Of a stretch of 64,000 nucleotides of DNA, positions 35,917 to 44,338 are shown one piece after another. Position 1 is the stretch's first letter, and every line of letters begins with the position of its first letter. The translations under genes and the position numbers were made by a program. This DNA comes from an uncultured Faecalibacterium sp. (GTDB taxonomy: Bacteria; Bacillota; Clostridia; Oscillospirales; Ruminococcaceae), in the NCBI GenBank assembly GCA_937880095.1, contig CALFLK010000013.1, positions 124,001 through 188,000 on the forward strand, in the 5' to 3' direction. The notes under the pieces were generated by a model. It was not told the origin of the DNA and made no database searches. It was given only the letters and a program-made list of their open reading frames with translations.

Positions 35917-35952
35917 ACAAGCCCGCCTGTCCCATAAAACAAGCGGGCTTGT
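35917..35952 (-). terminator. Hairpin after the DltD-like gene
   Basis: ACAAGCCCGC/GCGGGCTTGT (10 bp), about 22 nt past the stop. No good U tract on the minus strand, so it may be a 3'-stabilising hairpin. Confidence 0.5.
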
Positions 35953-35973
35953 CAATTTCATTGGAGTTTTCGC

Positions 35974-37032
35974 TCAAAGAGATTCATCTTCCAGCAGTTC
36001 TGTAACCTTTCTGCCTAAAAATTCTGTCACCTTTTTATTGCCATTGATACCCAGATGGTTTTCATCCTGAAAATCGCTTTGCACATTAAACTCAATGTTC
36101 TTTTCCAAATCGTAATACGGGATGTCACGTTCTGCAAAATACTTTTCCAGATAATTTGCCTGCTTCAGCTCAATTTCATTCGCCTGATAGGGCGCTCTGT
36201 AAAAAATCAGTTTCACGCCAGACGTTTCGCACAAATCAATGATTTTATCCACATACTTCATGATCTTATCATCGACTTCGAGCATCTCATCGCCCACATC
36301 GATTTGTTCAATGTTCTCTTGCCACTCAACTTTTTCCGCAAATTCCTCACCCTCTTCCAAGATTTCCGGATAAATGCGGCTGCCGTTATGTGTGAACCGA
36401 TCTTCCATTTCCTCGAACAACCAACTATGTTCAACCGTTCCCTCTGCCTCACGTTCTTTCAGTGCATTTTCAAAGGAATAATGAAAATCATACGCGTGCA
36501 GATCATTATCAATAATGCGGCTCTTGAAACGCGCCAACGGGAAATTTTCGTTCCACAGGTCCAACTCCTCAAAATCGCGGATCAATGCGTTTTTCGATTT
36601 TGTCAGCGGTAGGGTTCCCACATTCAGTGGGGAATAGCTGGACAAGATGCGCTCCTCATCCACATAAGTGTTGTACATACTGGTTCCCCAGATTTCGACC
36701 AATGCAACTTTCGGCTTTCTCGTGCGAAACTCGTTTTCCATTCGCACATACGAAATCGGAATGATTTCCGATGGGTTCGCCAGATTATATGCGCTGTAGC
36801 CTTGCTCATGCTCAAATTGAACGGGATTGAACGAGGTATACGCATGGCAGGAACCAAACACCTCCACGTCAAATGGTTCTGTTTGTTTTTCCAGTTCCTT
36901 ATCCATCATGTAATAGCGATTTGTTTCTTTTTCAATAACGATATGGTTGACCCATACAATCGATGAAAAAAGCAAAACCACGAATAAAAGACAGGTCAGA
37001 ATATTCCGTACTGTTGTCAAATTCTTTTGCAA
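35974..37032 (-). CDS. DltD/AlgX-like SGNH partner of an MBOAT acyltransferase
   Basis: 352 residues from TTG 37032. One N-terminal membrane helix (ILTCLLFVVLLFSSIVWVNHI), then an extracellular SGNH-like domain: block I FGSCHAYTSFNPVQFE, SEIIPISYVRMENE, and the C-terminal DENHLGINGNKKV carrying a D-x2-H pair. The pattern matches proteins that accept acyl groups from a membrane-bound O-acyltransferase and pass them to a polysaccharide (DltD, AlgX/J, PatB). TTG is preferred over ATG 37047 because GGAGG sits 8 nt before TTG and no SD precedes the ATG. It begins 1 nt after the MBOAT stop. Confidence 0.78.
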   Translation of the reverse strand: MQKNLTTVRNILTCLLFVVLLFSSIVWVNHIVIEKETNRYYMMDKELEKQTEPFDVEVFGSCHAYTSFNPVQFEHEQGYSAYNLANPSEIIPISYVRMENEFRTRKPKVALVEIWGTSMYNTYVDEERILSSYSPLNVGTLPLTKSKNALIRDFEELDLWNENFPLARFKSRIIDNDLHAYDFHYSFENALKEREAEGTVEHSWLFEEMEDRFTHNGSRIYPEILEEGEEFAEKVEWQENIEQIDVGDEMLEVDDKIMKYVDKIIDLCETSGVKLIFYRAPYQANEIELKQANYLEKYFAERDIPYYDLEKNIEFNVQSDFQDENHLGINGNKKVTEFLGRKVTELLEDESL

Positions 37033-37033
37033 A

Positions 37034-38491
37034 TTAAAAACCTCCATACAAGAATGCAGACGGATCAACGCCTACACCGTAGGCACCGCAAATCAGCACA
37101 TCATAAATCAAAACAAAATAAACGATCCATCTTTGCACAATATGCAGAGAAAGGATGCTCTGCCGCAAACCGCACTTCTTTTTCCGGTGTGCAAAATCCA
37201 CCATCAGCACGATAATCAAATTCAACATGACCAGATTCAACAAGTTTCTGCTGACACCATAGGTATACAGACTACCGTCAAAGAGTACCCAAAGGTTAAA
37301 TCGGCTGAACATATTCTGAATATACGCAAAGGCTCCCATCAGGCTGGACGCACGGAAGAAAATCCATGCAAATGTTACCAGATGGAAAGTAATGACCGTT
37401 TTGTAGATTTTCTCACTCAGCGAACCTTCCTGCACACCAATCAGCTGTTTGACCTTTTTTCGCAGGGGAAGCGTAACTTCACCCACAATCTGATACACTG
37501 CGTGCAAAATTCCCCATACGAGGAAACTGAGTCCTGCACCATGCCAAACGGCACTGACCAGAAAAACAATCACAATGTTCCAGTATTTTCTGACCTTGCC
37601 CTTCTTGTTGCCGCCAAGAGGAATATAGATATAATCCTTGAGCCAACTGCTGAGCGAGATATGCCACTTCGCCCAAAACTCCTTAATGGACTGCGCAAAG
37701 TAAGGTGCGTCAAAGTTCTGCTGCAAGTGGATTCCGAACAATCCGCTGACACCTCGGCAAATATCCACACAGCCGGAAAAATCCATGTACAGCTGAATGG
37801 AATATGCTACTGCACCGATATACAGGGAAAAGCCTTCCAGCGTATCCGCATTACGGAAACAGAAATTGGCAATCATTGCAATATTGTCTGCAATGACCAT
37901 TTTTTTGATGATGCCGTACAAAATCAGCAGCAGCTCGGAGCGAAAGGCATCAAAATCAAAACGATGCTCCTGCATAAGCTGGGGTGCGAGCTGATCGTAT
38001 CGGGAAATCGGGCCCTGTACAATAGCGGGAAACCACCCCAGGAACAATGCATAGCGGAAGAAGTTATGCTCTGCCGGTTTTCCGTGATATACGTCTGCCA
38101 GATAACCAATAGCCTGAAGCATATAATACGAAATGCCAACCGGCACAATCATATTCTGAATCGTGGGCATTCGCACTGCATCCACAAAATAGTTCAGCAA
38201 CCCTGCTGCCCAGTTATAGTCTTTTATTACAAACCAGACGACAGCATTTACAAGAATACCCAGCAAAAGAATATCTTTTTTCCAATCGGGATATTTCTCC
38301 ATCCACCGACCTGCAAGATAGGTGATACCCGCCGTATACAGGAAAAAGAAAATGCTGCCATTGGGATAGCTCAGATAAAACAGGATACTGCCTGCCAGAA
38401 GCACAGTCCATCTTTTCTTGATCGGAACTGCATAGTAAACGCACAGGGTCAGAATTACAAAGGTTGCGAATCGAATCGACAAATAACTCAT
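37034..38491 (-). CDS. MBOAT-family O-acyltransferase
   Basis: A 485-residue polytopic membrane protein of the AlgI/DltB/PatA type. Conserved blocks include YYMLQAIGYLADVYHG, the QGPISRYDQ segment, IKEFWAKWHISLSSWLKDYIYIPLGGN and the catalytic histidine in SAVWHGAGLSFLVWG. It would transfer acetyl or another acyl group across the membrane to the adjacent SGNH protein. Upstream, TTGTTA and TATTTA with 17 nt spacing form a possible promoter. The target polymer is unknown: no dltA/dltC is visible, so D-alanylation is less likely than acetylation. Confidence 0.92.
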   Translation of the reverse strand: MSYLSIRFATFVILTLCVYYAVPIKKRWTVLLAGSILFYLSYPNGSIFFFLYTAGITYLAGRWMEKYPDWKKDILLLGILVNAVVWFVIKDYNWAAGLLNYFVDAVRMPTIQNMIVPVGISYYMLQAIGYLADVYHGKPAEHNFFRYALFLGWFPAIVQGPISRYDQLAPQLMQEHRFDFDAFRSELLLILYGIIKKMVIADNIAMIANFCFRNADTLEGFSLYIGAVAYSIQLYMDFSGCVDICRGVSGLFGIHLQQNFDAPYFAQSIKEFWAKWHISLSSWLKDYIYIPLGGNKKGKVRKYWNIVIVFLVSAVWHGAGLSFLVWGILHAVYQIVGEVTLPLRKKVKQLIGVQEGSLSEKIYKTVITFHLVTFAWIFFRASSLMGAFAYIQNMFSRFNLWVLFDGSLYTYGVSRNLLNLVMLNLIIVLMVDFAHRKKKCGLRQSILSLHIVQRWIVYFVLIYDVLICGAYGVGVDPSAFLYGGF

Positions 38492-38626
38492 ATATTTTCT
38501 TAACTTCTCTTCTCAAAATAAATTTCCAAAACTGTCGGATGCTAAATACCCATACTGGTTATTTTTAACAAATGACGCATCAAAATTTCATGCATAATAT
38601 GAAATCAATCCCTTATTTTAAGCAGT

Positions 38627-38655
38627 AAAAAAGCCCTGTGGTTAGCAGGGCTTTT
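38627..38655 (-). terminator. Terminator after lysS
   Basis: AAAAGCCCTG/CAGGGCTTTT (10 bp), 7-nt loop, and a T run on the minus strand, 34 nt past the stop. Confidence 0.85.
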
Positions 38656-38688
38656 CTAAAACATTATCCGTACAGTTTTTTATTTTAA

Positions 38689-40680
38689 TTAGTACAGCTT
38701 TGCACCAGCCGGGATGTGGCTATCCACCATCAGGCAGTGCAGCTTCTCAACGCCCATCTCCTGATGGACAGCAGAGATAATCATACCGCAGGAGTCAATA
38801 CCCATCATCTTGCGCGGGGGCAGGTTGGTGATTGCAATCAGAGTCTTGCCAACCAGCTCTTCGGGCTCGTAGGTATCATGGATGCCAGACAGAATCACAC
38901 GATCCGTACCGGTACCATCGTCCAGAACAAACTTCAGCAGCTTCTTGGACTTGGCTACTGCCTCGCACTCCTTGACCTTAACGGCGCGGAAGTCAGATTT
39001 GGAGAAGGTCTCGAAGTCAACGAAGTCCTCAAACAGAGGCTCGATTTCCACATTAGAGAAGTCGATTTCTTCTTCCACGACAAGTGCAGCAACAGCAGCA
39101 GACTTTTCCTCTGCGGGAGCAGTTTCCTCTGCAGCCTTTTCAGCAGCCTTTGCCTTCATTTCCTCAGCGGTGGGCTTCATGGTGGGGAACAGCAGCACAT
39201 CACGGATGGATGCGCTGTCGGTCAGCAGCATAACCAGACGGTCAACACCAAAGCCCAGACCACCGGTGGGAGCCATACCGTACTCCAGCGCGTTGATGTA
39301 ATCGTAATCGACCTGTGCCTTGCAGCCCGGCTCCTGCGCCTTACGCTCAGCAACCTGACGCTCAAAGCGATCACGCTGGTCGATGGGGTCGTTCAGCTCA
39401 CTGAATGCGTTGCCGAACTCGGTAGCATTGATGAAGTACTCAAAACGCTCGGTAAATTCAGGCTCGTCCGGCTTACGCTTTGCCAGAGGGCTGATTTCGA
39501 CCGGGTAATCATAAATAAAGGTGGGCTGGATCAGATTCTCTTCAACGAAAGCGTCGAAGAACTCTGCCAGAATAGCACCCTTGGTAGCAACCTCAGGCAG
39601 GTCCACATTGTGTGCCTTTGCGCTGGCGATTGCGTCAGCGTTGGTCTTCCAATCATAGTAGTCAACGCCGGCATACTTCTTGACGGCTTCTACCATGGTC
39701 AGGCGCTCCCAGTGACCCAGATCGATTTCCTTGCCCTGGTAAGGAATCACCAAGCTACCGCAGACCTTCTGTGCGACGCGCTTCATCATCTCTTCGACCA
39801 GATCCATCATGCCGTGGAAATCGGTAAATGCCTGGTACAGCTCGATGGTGGTAAACTCAGGGTTGTGCTTGGGGTCCATACCCTCGTTACGGAAGATACG
39901 GCCAACCTCGTACACACGATCCATGCCGCCAACAATCAGACGCTTCAGGTACAGCTCGGTTTCGATACGCAGAACCATGTCCATATTCAGCGTGTTGTGG
40001 TGGGTCAGGAAGGGGCGTGCGCTTGCGCCGATCTCAAAGGGGGTCAGGATGGGAGTATCCACTTCCAAAAAGCCATTCTCGTCCAGATATGCACGGATTT
40101 CCTTCATGATCTGGCTGCGTTTGACGAAGGTATTCTTGACCTCCGGGTTTGCGATCAGGTCAACATAACGCTGACGATAACGCATCTCGGTATCGGTCAA
40201 GCCATGGAACTTTTCGGGCAGGGGGCGCAGGCTCTTAGCCAGCAGAGTGACAGAAGTTGCACGCACGCTCAGCTCGCCAGCCTTGGTACGGTAAACTTCG
40301 CCTTCTACGCCGATCACGTCGCCCATATCCAGCTTCTTGAAAGCTGCATACGGCTCATCGCCCAGCAGATCCCGGCGAACAAACAGCTGCAAATCGCCCT
40401 GAGCATCGCGCAGGTGTGCGAAGCTTGCCTTGCCCATTACGCGTTTGGACATCATACGGCCAGCAACGCGGACGATCTTTCCGCTTTCGCCTTCTGCCTC
40501 CAGATCTGCAAATTCTTTTTTCAGATCTTCAGAGAATGCGTTCTGATCAAACTTGGTAATGGTGTAGGGGTCGTTGCCTGCGGCACACAAATCGGCCAGC
40601 TTCTGACGGCGAACCTTTACCTGTTCGCTCTCGCTCAAGCCGTTCTGTGCAGGCTTTGCCTTGTTCTGGTTCTGCTCCAT
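38689..40680 (-). CDS. lysS: Lysyl-tRNA synthetase (class II) fused to a C-terminal tRNA-binding domain
   Basis: 663 residues, about 160 more than a typical LysS. Residues 1-500 are a class IIb LysRS: OB-fold anticodon domain (GRMMSKRVMGKASFAHL), motif 2 RIFRNEGMDPKHNPEFTTIE, and motif 3 GLGFGVDRLVMLL. After an alanine/glutamate-rich linker (about 505-540) comes a Trbp111/MetRS-beta-type OB domain (about 550-663): FSKSDFRAVKV, ILSGIHDTYEPEELVGK, NLPPRKMMGIDSCGMII. That domain normally caps MetRS or stands free and binds tRNA. ATG 40680 follows AAGGAGG. The gene lies downstream of greA past a strong hairpin. Confidence 0.95.
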   Translation of the reverse strand: MEQNQNKAKPAQNGLSESEQVKVRRQKLADLCAAGNDPYTITKFDQNAFSEDLKKEFADLEAEGESGKIVRVAGRMMSKRVMGKASFAHLRDAQGDLQLFVRRDLLGDEPYAAFKKLDMGDVIGVEGEVYRTKAGELSVRATSVTLLAKSLRPLPEKFHGLTDTEMRYRQRYVDLIANPEVKNTFVKRSQIMKEIRAYLDENGFLEVDTPILTPFEIGASARPFLTHHNTLNMDMVLRIETELYLKRLIVGGMDRVYEVGRIFRNEGMDPKHNPEFTTIELYQAFTDFHGMMDLVEEMMKRVAQKVCGSLVIPYQGKEIDLGHWERLTMVEAVKKYAGVDYYDWKTNADAIASAKAHNVDLPEVATKGAILAEFFDAFVEENLIQPTFIYDYPVEISPLAKRKPDEPEFTERFEYFINATEFGNAFSELNDPIDQRDRFERQVAERKAQEPGCKAQVDYDYINALEYGMAPTGGLGFGVDRLVMLLTDSASIRDVLLFPTMKPTAEEMKAKAAEKAAEETAPAEEKSAAVAALVVEEEIDFSNVEIEPLFEDFVDFETFSKSDFRAVKVKECEAVAKSKKLLKFVLDDGTGTDRVILSGIHDTYEPEELVGKTLIAITNLPPRKMMGIDSCGMIISAVHQEMGVEKLHCLMVDSHIPAGAKLY

Positions 40681-40718
40681 GTTTTGTACCTCCTTGGTTT
40701 GCCCTGCATTGGGGCTAT

Positions 40719-40755
40719 AAAAAAACAGGTGCCGCGATTTTGGTTCGGGCACCTG
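40719..40755 (-). terminator. Hairpin with U tract between greA and lysS (attenuator-like)
   Basis: CAGGTGCC/GGCACCTG (8 bp), 14-nt loop, then T7 on the minus strand, 9 nt after the greA stop. Only about 38 nt remain before the lysS start, with no promoter, so lysS must be read through this structure or start from a processed transcript. Confidence 0.75.
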
Positions 40756-40763
40756 CTGCACAC

Positions 40764-41243
40764 TTACTTGCTGTGCTCGATCTTCAGCACTTTGTAAACA
40801 ACGACGGCACCGTTGGGCAGGGTTGCCTCGGCTTCGTCGCCAACAGCCTTACCCATCAGAGCTGCACCCACGGGGCTTTCGTCGCTGATCTTGTCCTCGA
40901 AGGGATCAGCTTCGGTACGGCCAACGATATCATAGGTTTCGGTATCGCCATCCTCGTCCTGGATGGTTACACGGGTACCTACAGCTACGTTATCCATGCT
41001 CAGCTCAGTTTCATCAATCACACGCACATTTTTCAGCATGTTCTCCAGCTCGCTGATGCGGTTCTCCACCAGACCCTGGGTGTTCTTTGCCTCATCATAT
41101 TCGCTGTTCTCGGACAGGTCGCCATGACTGCGTGCTTCCTTAATTTCTTCTGCCAGCTCTTTACGGCGGACAGTTTTCAGGTACTCCAGTTCTTCCTGTG
41201 CAGCCTTCAGGCCTGCAGCGGACATCACGATCTCTTTCGCCAT
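40764..41243 (-). CDS. greA: Transcription elongation factor GreA
   Basis: Rescues backtracked RNA polymerase by stimulating transcript cleavage. 159 residues: an N-terminal coiled coil with the acidic tip in HGDLSENSEYDEAK, and a C-terminal FKBP-like domain (GxDPFEDKISDESPVG, LPNGAVVVYKVLKIE). SD AAGGAG. It precedes lysS, a frequent Firmicute order. Confidence 0.98.
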   Translation of the reverse strand: MAKEIVMSAAGLKAAQEELEYLKTVRRKELAEEIKEARSHGDLSENSEYDEAKNTQGLVENRISELENMLKNVRVIDETELSMDNVAVGTRVTIQDEDGDTETYDIVGRTEADPFEDKISDESPVGAALMGKAVGDEAEATLPNGAVVVYKVLKIEHSK

Positions 41244-41299
41244 TATGCAAAAATCTCCTTTTTGAAAAGATTCTATTACGTCTTATAGCAGACTTATAC

Positions 41300-41328
41300 A
41301 TTATAGTCATGAAAATATATTCTGTCAA
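41300..41328 (-). promoter_or_regulatory. Perfect consensus promoter of greA-lysS
   Basis: TTGACA (41328-41323), 17 nt, TATAAT (41305-41300): both boxes match the consensus exactly. Confidence 0.93.
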
Positions 41329-41380
41329 TGAAAAAACCGGTGCTGCGCCAAATCTTTTTCTTTTCGATCGCCAGTCCGCA

Positions 41381-41419
41381 AAAATGCCCCGCCGGCAGAG
41401 GGAATGCCGACAGGGCGGG
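41381..41419 (-). terminator. Terminator after the EF-G-like gene
   Basis: A GC-rich stem pairs CCCCGCCGGCA (41387-41397) with TGCCGACAGGGCGGG (41405-41419), followed by CATTTTTG on the minus strand. Confidence 0.82.
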
Positions 41420-41446
41420 AAATATACCTATTTATAATAGCGAAAA

Positions 41447-43528
41447 TCAGTCTTCGCTTTCCTCGTTCAAATTGTCCTGACGTTTTGCTTCCTCCACAAT
41501 AGCAGGAACCAGATTCGAAGGTACAATTTCATAACGGGTAAACTCGGTTTCGAACCAGCCGCGACCCTGCGTCATCTGACGAACAAAGGTCGTAAAGTCC
41601 TGCAGCTCTGCCAGCGGCACTTCTGCAATGACAGTCTGCAAGCCATCTTCATCCGGCTCAATACCCAAAACACGACCGCGACGCTTGGTCACATCGCCCA
41701 TAATGTCGCCGGTGTTATCATTCGGCACATGAGCCTTCAGCGTATGGATCGGCTCCAGCAGCACAGGACCAGCCTCCGGCAGAGCTGCCTTATAAGCCAG
41801 CTTTGCTGCCATGATAAATGCCATTTCCGAGCTGTCTACCGGGTGGTAGCTGCCATCCAGCAGCGTAGCCTTCATGCCAACAACCGGATAGCCTGCCAGA
41901 ACGCCCTTTTCAGCTGCCATGCGGATGCCCTTTTCGACCGCCGGGAAGAAGTTCTTGGGCACGCTGCCACCGAACACCTTTTCCTCAAAGATGATATCGT
42001 CGCCCTCGCAAGGCTCAAAATTCATAATAACATCGCCGAACTGTCCATGACCGCCGGTCTGTTTCTTATGACGTCCCTGCTTCTGGCAAGGCTTGCGGAT
42101 GGACTCGCGATAGGCAATGCGCGGCACTTCCAGACTGATTTCCACGCCGAACTTATTCTTCAGCTTGGATAATACCACATCCAGATGCTGCTCACCCAAA
42201 CCGCCGATGATCTGCTGTTTGGTTTCCTTATCCGTTGCATAAGACAAGGTCGGGTCTTCTTCCATCAGGCGAGCCAATGCACCGCCAATCTTGCCTTCGT
42301 CACCCTTCTTGTTCACCACGATGGCGCGGAACATACTGGGCTTGGGGAAATCTGCCTTAGGCAGGCAAACCACGCGGGAAGCACTGCACAGGGTATCACC
42401 GGTGCGAGCAGTACTCAGCTTTGCCACTGCACCGATATCACCTGCTCCGATTTCTTCCACCTCGGTCTGTTTCTTGCCACAGATAGACAGGGTCTTACCG
42501 ATTTTTTCGCTTTCGCCAGTGCGTGCATTGACCAGCGTCTGACCGGGTACCAGCTTGCCGCTCAAAACACGGAAATAGCTCAGTTTACCCACAAACGGAT
42601 CAGCAACGGTCTTGAATACATACGCTGCGGTGGGGTCGTTTTCATCGCACTTGACTTCCACCAGATCGCCTTCGGGTGTTTCAGCCGTCACCACATCAAA
42701 GCTGGGGCTGGGCAGCAGCTTGCGCATATTGAACAGCAGCATATCCAATGCCTGCATATTCACAGCGCTGCCGCACAGAATCGGGGTGATCTGACCGGTC
42801 TTGACGCCGTTGCGCATACCGGTTACAATCTCTTCGGTCGTGAAGGCTTCGCCGCCAAAGAATTTTTCCATCAGAGCGTCATCGGTTTCTGCGATTGCTT
42901 CACTCATAGCTTCGATCAAGCCCTGGAAACGGTGACCGATATCAGGCAAATCCACCTGAATCTGCTCGCCATTCTCATACTTGAACGCCTTCTGGCTGAA
43001 CAGGTTGATGTAACATACGGTGCCGTCATCCAGTTTAGTGGGCACAACACAGGGGCACACGCTGGAGCCGAACTTGATCTTCATATCCTCAAGGATCTTG
43101 AAGTAGTCGGCATTTTCCAAGTCGGTCTTGGTGACGAACACCATGGTCGACTTTTTATTCTTCCGTGCCAGATGGAATGCCTTTTCTGCACCCACCGTAA
43201 CGCCGCTGCGACCGGACACGCAAATCAGCACGCTGTCAGCCGCCATGATGCCCTCATAATTACCGGCTTCGAAATCGAACAGACCCGGCGCATCAATCAG
43301 ATTGAACTTAATACCATCATATTCCACGGGGACTACGGAAGTGGACAGGCTTGCACGCCGCTTTTCTTCCTCAGGATCAAAATCCGAAACAGTGGTGCCG
43401 TCCTCAACACGGCCCACACGCTCCAAACTGCCTGCTTTGTACAGCAATGCCTCTGTCAGGGTTGTCTTACCACAACCCGCGTGGCCCGCAACCAAAATGT
43501 TACGGATCGTATTACTTGCGTATTTCAT
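41447..43528 (-). CDS. EF-G-like ribosomal GTPase (FusA paralogue)
   Basis: A 693-residue translational GTPase with all five EF-G domains. G1 AGHAGCGKTTLTE (14-26), G3 DAPG (79-82), TKTDLENAD, and the domain IV HGQFGDVIM region. It diverges from true EF-G: GHAGCGKTT replaces GHIDAGKTT, and the switch-I RGITI is not seen. Clostridia often carry such a second EF-G besides fusA in the str operon; roles in recycling or antibiotic tolerance have been proposed for paralogues. It is monocistronic, with its own promoter and terminator. ATG 43528 follows AGAGGG. Confidence 0.9.
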   Translation of the reverse strand: MKYASNTIRNILVAGHAGCGKTTLTEALLYKAGSLERVGRVEDGTTVSDFDPEEEKRRASLSTSVVPVEYDGIKFNLIDAPGLFDFEAGNYEGIMAADSVLICVSGRSGVTVGAEKAFHLARKNKKSTMVFVTKTDLENADYFKILEDMKIKFGSSVCPCVVPTKLDDGTVCYINLFSQKAFKYENGEQIQVDLPDIGHRFQGLIEAMSEAIAETDDALMEKFFGGEAFTTEEIVTGMRNGVKTGQITPILCGSAVNMQALDMLLFNMRKLLPSPSFDVVTAETPEGDLVEVKCDENDPTAAYVFKTVADPFVGKLSYFRVLSGKLVPGQTLVNARTGESEKIGKTLSICGKKQTEVEEIGAGDIGAVAKLSTARTGDTLCSASRVVCLPKADFPKPSMFRAIVVNKKGDEGKIGGALARLMEEDPTLSYATDKETKQQIIGGLGEQHLDVVLSKLKNKFGVEISLEVPRIAYRESIRKPCQKQGRHKKQTGGHGQFGDVIMNFEPCEGDDIIFEEKVFGGSVPKNFFPAVEKGIRMAAEKGVLAGYPVVGMKATLLDGSYHPVDSSEMAFIMAAKLAYKAALPEAGPVLLEPIHTLKAHVPNDNTGDIMGDVTKRRGRVLGIEPDEDGLQTVIAEVPLAELQDFTTFVRQMTQGRGWFETEFTRYEIVPSNLVPAIVEEAKRQDNLNEESED

Positions 43529-43589
43529 CGGTAATTTCCCTCTTTCCGCCCGAACGGTCTTCCTCCGTTTTGTGGCATTTCATACAAAG

Positions 43590-43618
43590 ATAATACCACA
43601 ATCAAACGCAAAACTAAA
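43590..43618 (-). promoter_or_regulatory. Possible promoter of the EF-G-like gene
   Basis: TTTAGT, 17 nt, TATTAT with an extended TGTGG before the -10, on the minus strand, 62 nt upstream of the ATG. Confidence 0.42.
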
Positions 43619-43724
43619 TACAATGTTCATTTTCCTTTTCACAAACTTTGTAACGCTGTTTTGTGCAGTTTGCGTTGTCCGAATTTTTCACAGAGAAACT
43701 CTACCCTTTTTCCCTCAATTCCGT

Positions 43725-43730
43725 TATAAT
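43725..43730 (+). promoter_or_regulatory. -10 box before the dCMP deaminase gene
   Basis: A perfect TATAAT 47 nt before the TTG start; the -35 region (TACCCT at 17-nt spacing) does not match the consensus. Confidence 0.45.
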
Positions 43731-43776
43731 AAACCTTAATTATCCACATTTTCCTTATAGAGAAGGAGGAATTCTC

Positions 43777-44256
43777 TTGAAACGTCAGGACTACATCAAC
43801 TGGGACGAATATTTTATGGGCATTGCACGCCTGACCGCCATGCGTTCCAAAGACCCCAACAGCCAGGTGGGCGCCTGCATCGTCAGCCCCGAAAATAAAA
43901 TTCTTTCCTTGGGTTACAACGGTATGCCCATCGGCTGCAACGATGACGAAATGCCTTGGGGCCGTGAGGGCGAACCGCTGAAAACCAAGTATATGTATGT
44001 TTGCCACGCTGAACTGAATGCCATTTTGAACAGCCCGCACAACAGCCTGCGCGGTTCCCGCATTTATGTCACGATGGCTCCCTGCAACGAATGCGCAAAG
44101 GCAATCATCCAGAGTGGTATTCGTGAGGTTGTATATCTGGAAGACAAATACCCCAGCAGTGATGCCAGCCAGGCTACCCGCCTGCTGTTCAAGGCTTGCG
44201 GTATCAAGTGCAGCCAGTATCAGCCCACTGGTCGGGATATTCATTTCACCCTTTGA
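43777..44256 (+). CDS. comEB: Deoxycytidylate deaminase (ComEB-like)
   Basis: Zinc enzyme converting dCMP to dUMP for thymidylate synthesis. 159 residues from TTG 43777, seven nucleotides after AGGAGG. Zinc and proton-transfer residues are visible: CHAELNAIL (histidine, glutamate) and APCNECAKAII (PCxxC). The GYNGMPIGCNDDE loop is typical of dCMP deaminases. An open extension upstream to 43663 overlaps the promoter and is not conserved. Monocistronic. Confidence 0.93.
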   Translation: MKRQDYINWDEYFMGIARLTAMRSKDPNSQVGACIVSPENKILSLGYNGMPIGCNDDEMPWGREGEPLKTKYMYVCHAELNAILNSPHNSLRGSRIYVTMAPCNECAKAIIQSGIREVVYLEDKYPSSDASQATRLLFKACGIKCSQYQPTGRDIHFTL

Positions 44257-44266
44257 TTTTGCAACA

Positions 44267-44303
44267 GAAAAGCGCCAGCTTACGAAAAGCCGGCGCTTTT
44301 TTA
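44267..44303. terminator. Shared terminator between dCMP deaminase and nuclease genes
   Basis: AAAAGCGCC/GGCGCTTTT with an inner GCTT-AAGC pairing, then T6 on the plus strand and A/T tracts on the minus side; convergent genes on both sides. Confidence 0.85.
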
Positions 44304-44338
44304 TTTTGTTGGAAAAGGTTCTGCAACTTTCTATCGCA

